Below are positions 57,137 through 64,000 of a DNA stretch of 64,000 nucleotides, in pieces. The notes beneath the pieces are model-generated. The model saw only the letters and a list, made by a program, of their open reading frames with translations. It did no database searches and was not told the origin of the DNA. Positions within the stretch are counted from its first letter, which is position 1, and every line of letters starts with the position of its first letter. The position numbers and the translations under genes were made by a program. The DNA comes from Thozetella sp. PMI_491 (taxonomy: Eukaryota; Ascomycota; Sordariomycetes; Chaetosphaeriales; Chaetosphaeriaceae), in contig MU270038.1 of the NCBI GenBank assembly GCA_021432635.1, forward strand, positions 744,001 through 808,000, given 5' to 3'.

Positions 57137-60100
57137 TCAACCAAAGACATCGCTGATGTAGCGGTCTTCCTTCTGCTTCTGCAGCCAGGCCTGCGCTTCC
57201 TCAGCCGTCGCCTCGGGATGTGCCTCCCTGTAAACTTTAATGCAGACCTCTTGGGTGCTGCGGCCAAGTCTCGCCGCACTACCACACACCAGAATGCGTG
57301 CCCCCCCGTTCATGAAGAGGCCCCTTAGCTGCTCTCGATCATCCCAGATGAGCTCATCCACATGGCAAGGTCGGTGGCCGTCCGTGTCGGTAGGCCGCGA
57401 AACCGCGGGACGCACGGTGACGACGCCGTCCTTCTCGGCCTGCTCCAACTCTTGTCGGTACAAGTAGTCTTGGGAATCCCGGAATCCGTAGTACAGAATG
57501 GCCGGGCCGAGGTTTGCCGCTGCACCGCCGGGGCGCGCAGACGCGATTGCAGCTCTGTCTTGAATAAACGCCCGCATCGGTGCGACGCCGGTGCCAGCAG
57601 CCACGAAGATGACTGGCGTCTTTGGGTCGAGGGGCAGACGGAAAGGCGCCGCGGTGCTCCTGACAAAGCACCGGATGCGAGAGCCTGGCAGTAAATCCGC
57701 GAGGTAGCTCGAGGCAACGCCACTGAAGGTACGTGCCGGATTGCTGTAGGATGGCGCTGAATATACATCATATGTCACGGAAGCTGTGAGGCTAGACCCA
57801 GTGCCGAAGGCGTCGTCATCACCCCCTCCTGCTGACTTGGACGCGGGCATGAAGGTCGTGCTCGCGGCCGGGAGCGCCAGCCTAGCCAGCGGTGAAGACG
57901 AGATGGAATATTGTCGTGGCGCCAGAGGGGCCAGCATGTCCAGGTACGCCCCAAAAGATAGTGAGATTGAAGGAAAGTCTTCAAGCAGGTCGATAATGGA
58001 GAAGCGCTTCTCCAGAATTCCTTTCTCGTAGAGCTCGTCCGTGGCTAAGCCGGTCAAGCGTGTGGCGTCCGTCCCTTCGGCGAGCTTGGCCAGCGTAGCC
58101 ACCTGGCGCTGAGACGTAGGGTTGGCGAGCTCGACCCGGCTGCTCACCAGCTCGAATACGGAGATGGTACCGCCGGCAGGTCCCTTTTTGCGGTTATCTA
58201 GTGAGAATGGCTACTTCTGGCTATCAGAGAGACTGGGCATGCTTACCTTGAGGTGCTCCTTGCTCGTCCCGCTGATAGTCAGGACATCATCAGGATGGAG
58301 GCCGAAGCGGTTCAGGACCCTTGTAACGCTGGTCCTTGGGTTGATTGGTAGGACAACGAGATAGTCACCTGAGGCAAGTCAATAGCCGTCATTAATAGCA
58401 CACAGAGCTGCGGTGATTGAACATGCCGCTTCGATACTCAACTCCGGGGGGCAGCAGGACGTCCATGTGCCTCTTCTCCGGTCCGAGTCCGTTCTTGACC
58501 AGGACGTTGTTGGCAAGGACTAAGCCTTCAGATACCTCTTCGCCGGCGAGCTTTGACGGAGCATCGGGCTGGGAGATCTCAACCTTGATCTCTTCAACCT
58601 GCACATTGCTAGTGACGCCCCCCAGCTCACGCAGCTTAGGGAACAGCTCCACTTTCCAGTCCTCAAACGGACCGGATATGTCTTGCCCAACATCTACAAA
58701 CCCAGCGCGGAGAAATCGGGTGGCGCCGAGCTGCTCCATGAGGCGATCGACGAGCTTGGGGATATGATGAAAGGTTGCAGGCCAGTCGCGGTTTCCAAGC
58801 CCAAACACCGTGTACGTCACACCGCTAAGCAGCTTGTTGCTGGTTCCCCCAGCCACACGGGCCTCCAGCCAGGCAACGAAGCCTCTGGCGTTGTCAGGCG
58901 GTAATCCTTCGTAAGAAGACGTAATCAGCACGACGGGCCGGTCTCTTGGAATGGCCTCCACTGCCTCGTCAAGACTCTTAACGGCATCTACTGCGAAGCC
59001 GTAGCCGGGGGCATTGGTCTGGATGTCCTCCCCGAACGACTTGCAAGTCCCCGTGTTACCACCGTAGAAGACAGCCAAGGGCTTCAAGCCTGGCTTGGAA
59101 ACTCCAGACACGTGGACCTTGGCTCCGCTTACATCGGCCTTGGGCGGCGGCGCGGACCCAGTGAAGTCAAAGAGGTGGTCCTTGCCCGGGCGCCGGCGCA
59201 CCTTAATGTAGAACTCGTCAGGCTTAACGGTGAGAGTCGACTTGATCTTGAGCTCGTAGTCCGGATCGGCCTGTTCTACAATGAAGCGCTGCAGAACCAT
59301 GGCCATGGCGATGATGATCTCCTGCTCGGCGAGGTACCGGCCTATGCACTGGCGGAGGCCGTTGCCGAACGGTCTCCACGCATGCTGCGGAACACGGTCC
59401 CATCCTCCGTCAAGGAAACGCTCCGGTTTGAACTCATCAGCATCGTCTCCCCACACAGCCGGATCGCGGTGGACGCCCTTGAGGTTGACGATGATGGGCA
59501 CGTCTGGCGTCATCTTGTACTTGCCCGCCAGGAGGATAGGCTCTTTCGGCCCGCGGGTGAGAACGGAGATGGGGCCGAAGTAGCGAAGCGTCTCGCGGAT
59601 GGTTGCTTCGATGTATTTGAACTTTGGCACATCCGAGAGCTCGATCTGCTTGTCCCCCAGAACGGCATCTACCTCTGCATAGCACTTCTGCAGCTTGTCT
59701 GGGTACTGGAGGAGGTAGTAGTACATGAAATTCATGGTCCCTGCTGTCGTCTCATGACCGGCGACCTCGAAAATGGTTAACAGCTGCCACATTCAGGAAG
59801 GCGGCAGAGACTACGCACCATAAAGGTCACCATCTGGTAGCGGATGTTCTCATCCGTGAACCCCTTACCGGTGACAGGATCTTTGGCCGTGAGCATCGTG
59901 TTTATAATGTCGTCCACGTCCGGTCGGGGGTGGGCTCGCCGCTCGGCCACGAGCTTGTCGCATATGTCCCACATAGCATGGATCTCGCGGTCCAACTTCT
60001 GGCGGGACCGGAACCGAAGCCAGTTCTCGAGTTCCATCCGGTGGGACTGCTTGCCTACTTCGATCAAGGTATCGACCATGTATTCGGCAAACTCGGGAAG

Positions 60101-60936
60101 CTTGTCCGAGTAAAACGCGTTGAATCGATGACTAAAAGCACATAATCCAATCACTTCAAAGGCGAGGCTATCTCTGAGATCAGTACATGAGCGCTCATGA
60201 GCCTCTTATAGCGCAAGAACCCACCGGGTGAAATCTCCCGTGCAAGAGATTCGTTGGTCCGGGCCAAACCGATCCCACCGAAGGACCATCTGTGAGAGCA
60301 CATCCACCATCTGTCGGTCCGTCAGCTACCTTCTCACCCAGGTTTTCTCGAACGGGGCAGACTATACCTTGGGAAACATGGACCGGATATGAATCGGGCC
60401 AAAAGCCGGCACAAGTGTGCGGTGGGCAATGCCCCATTCCTGAAGCGCCCGTCCTGTTAGTCTCATCTTGGGAACTGTGGGATTTGCATACGGCCGGACG
60501 CCTACCTCCTCGTCATTGTAGGCAGTAAATAAGCCTGGGGTTCTATGTTAGCTATGCTGGCCTAATTTAGACGCAGGAGTTCTGGTAACGAACCGTTCTT
60601 AGTGAGGGCTCTGACGTTCTTCTGCACCCCAACCACCTTCTTCTCGTAGTACATGTCGTCCAACACTTCGTTTGCCAGTTCGTAGCTTGATATGAAGACA
60701 ATTTTTCTGTTTACTAGATTCAGTGAATAAATCGGACCATAAATATCAGCCAACCTCCAGAACGAACGAACGGCGAAAGCAGGATCTATCTCGCCAAGGT
60801 TGCCGGTGAGCCACGATTCAGGGGGGTGAGGGATGGGTTCGCCGTCCGGAACCTCTGCTCGGCCATTTGGATGGGCAACAGCGGCAGCTGAGGCGTCACT
60901 CTCTGCCTTGGGTGCAGCGTGAAAAGGGCAGGACAT
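57137..60936 (-). CDS. CYP505-type self-sufficient P450-reductase fusion (P450foxy), 8 exons
   Basis: Soluble NADPH-dependent fatty-acid hydroxylase of the CYP505/P450-BM3 class, expected to oxidise fatty acids at subterminal (omega-1 to omega-3) positions. Exons are 60594-60936, 60506-60534, 60368-60439, 60225-60310, 59819-60173, 58427-59765, 58247-58368 and 57137-58183, giving 1130 residues. P450 part: [20 protein letters not shown]-helix [10 protein letters not shown] (296 onward), ExxR in ETLR, and heme loop [13 protein letters not shown] with the cysteine near 434. FMN domain: FYGGNTGTC (about 527). FAD/NADPH domain: [24 protein letters not shown] (about 977), [10 protein letters not shown]-terminal YISDVFG. 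There is no N-terminal membrane anchor. Intron 6 (58369-58426) appears to be GC-AG (GCATGT to CTCAG); splicing gives [12 protein letters not shown], whereas read-through meets a stop. Intron 7 ends in AAAAAG. All domains look intact. Exon 2 is only 29 nt. Confidence 0.9.
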
Positions 60937-62690
60937 GTTGATAGCTCTAAGGTATTGGGCTTATGGGGAACTACGGATTCAAAACCGAGGCCGGCAGTAG
61001 AGTTGGGAGAACTGTCAAGAGGCCCCGAGTACCGAGTGATAATTGCCAGGCACATGGGAAGAGGGCTTTGCAATTGAATATATATATATATATATTTGAG
61101 AGAGAATCCTAGATCTCGTAGAACCTCACAAACAACCCAATGGTCAAAAGGGCCACGCAGCTGAGCTGGTAACAAGAAGGAAACAGTAACCACACCCCCC
61201 TCACACGCCACGGACCCATCACCGGGGGCATTATTCAGCACCGAGCATAAATTCTGCTTTCTGTGAGTTGCCATGCGTAAGTATTTGTGTCCTACGGTAC
61301 GAGCAGTCCAATGATGGCTATCTAATAGGACGCTGGCTGACTTTGGGTAGGACGGGGTAGCCGCAGCACATGGCGGGCGGGAGGCGGGCGGGTTTCTGCA
61401 AGCTTGGAATACAGCCGAGTAATTTTGCGGAGAGAATACACTTCGATTTGAGGGGTAAAAGGTTGCGTACTTTGTATCCCTCTGCGAGCCCGGAGGTGTT
61501 GTGGCTCTAAGTCCTACAGAAGACCCGCTCTTCGCGGATGTCGGCAACAGGAAGACGTACAGCTAGAGGGCATGAGACAGCTAATTGGTGAATTTTTGCT
61601 GCCCGGTTAGTCGTAGAGCCAGAGTTAGACTTATCTTCATGTACAGTCCAGCCTACAGAGATGCTGGTATGCGACTGCAAGACCCGGAACCAGGGTCAAC
61701 GACCACAGCTCCTATCCCAACGCAGTAGAGACAGGAACTGAGATACATCGCATAAGAGACCAGAACACGGTGCCTTTCATTCAGTCACTCCAGCAAATAA
61801 CTCTCTACCCTAGACGCGGACGAGAACCAGTTTACAGCCTATGGCACCCCTCGCGTGATGGCCCGACTTAGGCAGCTGGGACCAAGATGGGTATGCAGTA
61901 TGCTGCAAAGCAGATTGCGGTGTTTTATTCATAGTGGCGGCACAACTGCTGCCAGCGGATGGTGGATCTGCCGTATAGTTATACGGCGCGCGCAGAAGCA
62001 AACGCAGCGAACAGCGCTGACTTGAAGCTGCGGGGATCGAGAGTTACATGTAGACGGCAAATCCTACACCGGCTTCCCCACCTCCGTTTCTTATTCTATG
62101 CCACCCTTACTTAGTCTTAGTCATTCTGCATCGCTATCGAGCCGATCACTTGCAGATTCACAGAAGTATCGATACGGAATCGGCAGAACCAGTGCGGCAT
62201 CGGAAGCAGCGGGAAAGGGGGCGACGCCATCGTTGTTGTCCAAGGATCGAATTGCAGCATGGTTCCAGCGGACTATATACACCTTCACTATAGCGGGTAT
62301 GCATAGTGAACTCGCAACTGCCATGTTCTAGCAGTCTATTCCCGCGCGATGTTGTGCCAAGACTTGCGGCTCAGCAGAGGAGCTCAAAGTAAACAATGAA
62401 GCTAGCTACCCCTAAAAGCTGGCCTTGGCGCCCGTCAGCATCCGCCTCACCAGTCGCTATGGCTACACGACATATACCCAAAGAATCGCCAGAATCACAG
62501 TACCACGCGCGCACACAAGAGGCAGTGAGAAGTTATGCGTAGTGTAAATTGTATAATAGCTTGTACCAAGAACCGGAGACCTAGGCTACAACGAGAATGA
62601 CATCGACTTGGTGACTCCCCATGATTAAACTGACTTATGTGTTAAACATTTTACTAAGCCAGGTCGCAGACTGGTTACAGAATAGTACAT
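60937..62690. other. Spacer and CYP505 promoter region
   Basis: About 1.75 kb between two minus-strand genes. A (TA)n tract lies at 61078-61096, some 140-160 bases upstream of the CYP505 ATG, where it could act as a TATA element. Other frames here are short and unsupported. Confidence 0.5.
61078..61096. repeat. (TA)n dinucleotide tract in the CYP505 upstream region
   Basis: About nine TA units lie 142-160 bases upstream of the CYP505 start codon. It may serve as a TATA-like element or may simply be a microsatellite; both readings fit. Confidence 0.7.
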
Positions 62691-63940
62691 TTACGACAGG
62701 CCAGGGAGAGTGACGGGCGAGGCGCCGTTGCTGCCGAGGCTCAGCGCGATGGCGGGGGCGAAGGCGGTAAGGGCGGACGTGTTGGTGTTCATGTTACCCA
62801 GAGCGCCCACGATACCGGCGAGCAGAGGGCTGAGCTGGGTAGCGTTGACGACATTGGCGGGCATCGATCCCAGGGCTGTTGTTCAGTTAGCTGAGCCTGC
62901 AACACGGATGCACAAGAGATTGGGAGGCATTTACAAATGGTAGCGCTGAACTTGCTCAGCACGTTGAGAACGGCCTGCAGCAGGTCGCTGATGAGCTGGA
63001 GCGAAGAGACGGCGTTTCCGAGGTTCAGGATGGTGGTCACAGGACCAGAGTTGCCGGTGCTAGGGACGCCACTGCCCGAGCCACCAATGCCAACATTGAC
63101 ATTCAAGCCGCCGGACGAGCCCATAAGATTCTGGAGGAGGGGCAGAAGGCTTTGGAGGTTGGTCGTAAGGCCGTTAAGCGTGTTGCCCAGGCTGTTAGTG
63201 ACGCCACCGAGACTGTTGCCGATATTGGGGAGGCCGCTCGTGAGGCTGCTAAGGCCGGGCAGGTTGAGCAAGTTGCTCAAGCCGGGCAGGTTGAGGCTGC
63301 CGGGCTTGCTCAGAAGGCTGCTCAGGGCCGGGGAGATGAGGTTGCCAATACCATCCAGCGGGTTGGTGACCCCGGTGCTGGGGGGAGGAACGCCGCTCAG
63401 GAGGCCGGGGATCGAGGCAGTCATCTGCGGGACCTGGGCCAGAGTGGTGTTGAGGGCCTGCAACTGCGCGACGATGCCGGGAATGGCCTGCAGGACCTGC
63501 AGCTGGCTGACCGGCGGGTGGCTGATGCTGTCAAGAAGCTGCACTAAAGAGAGGCAAAAAGAGTTTGCGATTAGAGGAACTGCCCAGATTCTAGGGATGT
63601 TTCCAGTTGCTGGATGTGCACATACCGGTCTTATCAGAGATGTCGCACACCTTCTTGACATAATTGCGGAAGTTATTGAACTTGTTGACAGCGTTGAGGC
63701 CGAGGAGGGCACCTATGGTAGGAAGGTTGAGGTCTTCCCCCTCCTTACCAGCCACGGCATCACTGGCGGCATCGGCGCGGATCTCGATCTCCTGGCCCTA
63801 AATACTGTTAGCCTAAGAGCTGAGGTGGTGCTGTCGCCAGTGGTATATAGGGAAAGGATACTTACGAGATGCGGAGCCGCGAGGGCTCCTCCGAGCATGC
63901 CGGAGGCGTGGATGATGGAAAGAGCAACGGCGGCCTTCAT
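62691..63940 (-). CDS. Secreted Leu/Gly/Asn-rich low-complexity protein, 4 exons
   Basis: Predicted 346-residue secreted protein from exons 63866-63940, 63626-63797, 62935-63543 and 62691-62875. All introns are GT-AG (GTAAGT, GTATGT, GTAAAT donors). Exon 1 encodes a signal peptide (MKAAVALSIIHASGMLGGALAA) with likely cleavage before PHL. Residues about 26-120 form a hydrophilic then helical segment (IGALLGLNAVNKFNNFRNYVKKVCDISDK, VQLLDSISHPPVSQLQVL). The centre is a degenerate repeat of LPGLSNLL, LPGLSSL, GLPNIGNSL, GGVTNSLG and NTLNGL. It is followed by GGLNVNVGIGGSGSG and a hydrophobic C-terminus (LSPLLAGIVGALG, ALTAFAPAIALSL). Only one cysteine (in KKVCDIS) remains in the mature chain. Composition suggests a wall-associated or surface-active extracellular protein; this is inference, and I do not recognise a family with confidence. 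HsbA-like surface proteins are one thing to compare. Confidence 0.78.
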
Positions 63941-64000
63941 TTTTGATTCTGGGAAGAGAGAGAAGGAGTGAATCTATCTTTCTCGGCTAGGGAAAGTCTA

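Noticed and set aside
57137-63940. Possible secondary-metabolite cluster around the CYP505 gene
   Set aside because: No polyketide synthase, peptide synthetase, terpene synthase or dedicated transporter is nearby; a lone P450 and a secreted protein do not make a cluster.
62937-63971. Long plus-strand frame (344 codons) opposite the secreted low-complexity gene
   Set aside because: It is a mirror of the minus-strand gene caused by biased codon use. The minus strand has a signal peptide and coherent introns; the plus frame has no family resemblance.

Overview
This window is nuclear DNA of a filamentous ascomycete, most likely a Sordariomycete. The evidence is about fifteen protein genes with short introns (about 50-135 nt, GT-AG and two apparent GC-AG, often with CTAAC/CTGAC branch points), wide GC-rich spacers, and gene types typical of Pezizomycotina: a CYP505 self-sufficient P450, a UPC2-type Zn2Cys6 regulator, a KAR9 homologue, a DUF1765 protein and a QDE-3/Sgs1-class RecQ helicase. 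I see no bacterial operons, CRISPR array, transposase, reverse transcriptase, rRNA gene or convincing tRNA.

Layout. 1-6.3 kb: gene-poor, holding one small intron-split gene for the V-ATPase f subunit (YPR170W-B/RNASEK family). 6.3-12 kb: a five-exon gene for a 1810-residue ankyrin protein with a nucleotidyltransferase-like N-terminus. 12.8-16 kb: KAR9 on the minus strand. 20.3-22 kb: a Ser-rich fungal orphan. 23.2-28.5 kb: RecQ helicase (minus). 29.1-30.1 kb: DUF1275 membrane protein (minus). 33.6-35.2 kb: NRT2-type nitrate transporter. 36.5-37.1 kb: a small secreted His-rich protein. 37.5-38.9 kb: cystathionine gamma-lyase (minus). 41.9-43.7 kb: UPC2-like regulator. 44.3-45.5 kb: RPF2 ribosome assembly factor (minus), divergent from a GFA/CENP-V zinc protein at 46.2-46.9 kb. 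48-52.1 kb: DUF1765 protein (minus). 52.1-57.1 kb: a 5-kb interval with no recognisable gene. 57.1-60.9 kb: CYP505 P450-reductase fusion (minus). 62.7-63.9 kb: secreted Leu/Gly/Asn-rich low-complexity protein (minus).

The genes mix housekeeping functions (vacuolar acidification, spindle positioning, DNA repair, ribosome assembly, sulfur amino acids, nitrate uptake) with accessory ones (P450, secreted proteins, GFA protein). They do not form an evident biosynthetic cluster or a single pathway. Most models needed introns to be placed by eye; exon coordinates are given and all coding lengths come out as whole codons. The least characterised items are the NTase-ankyrin giant, the two secreted proteins, the orphan at 20.3 kb and the DUF1765 protein. 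I did not find a clearly new multigene system.
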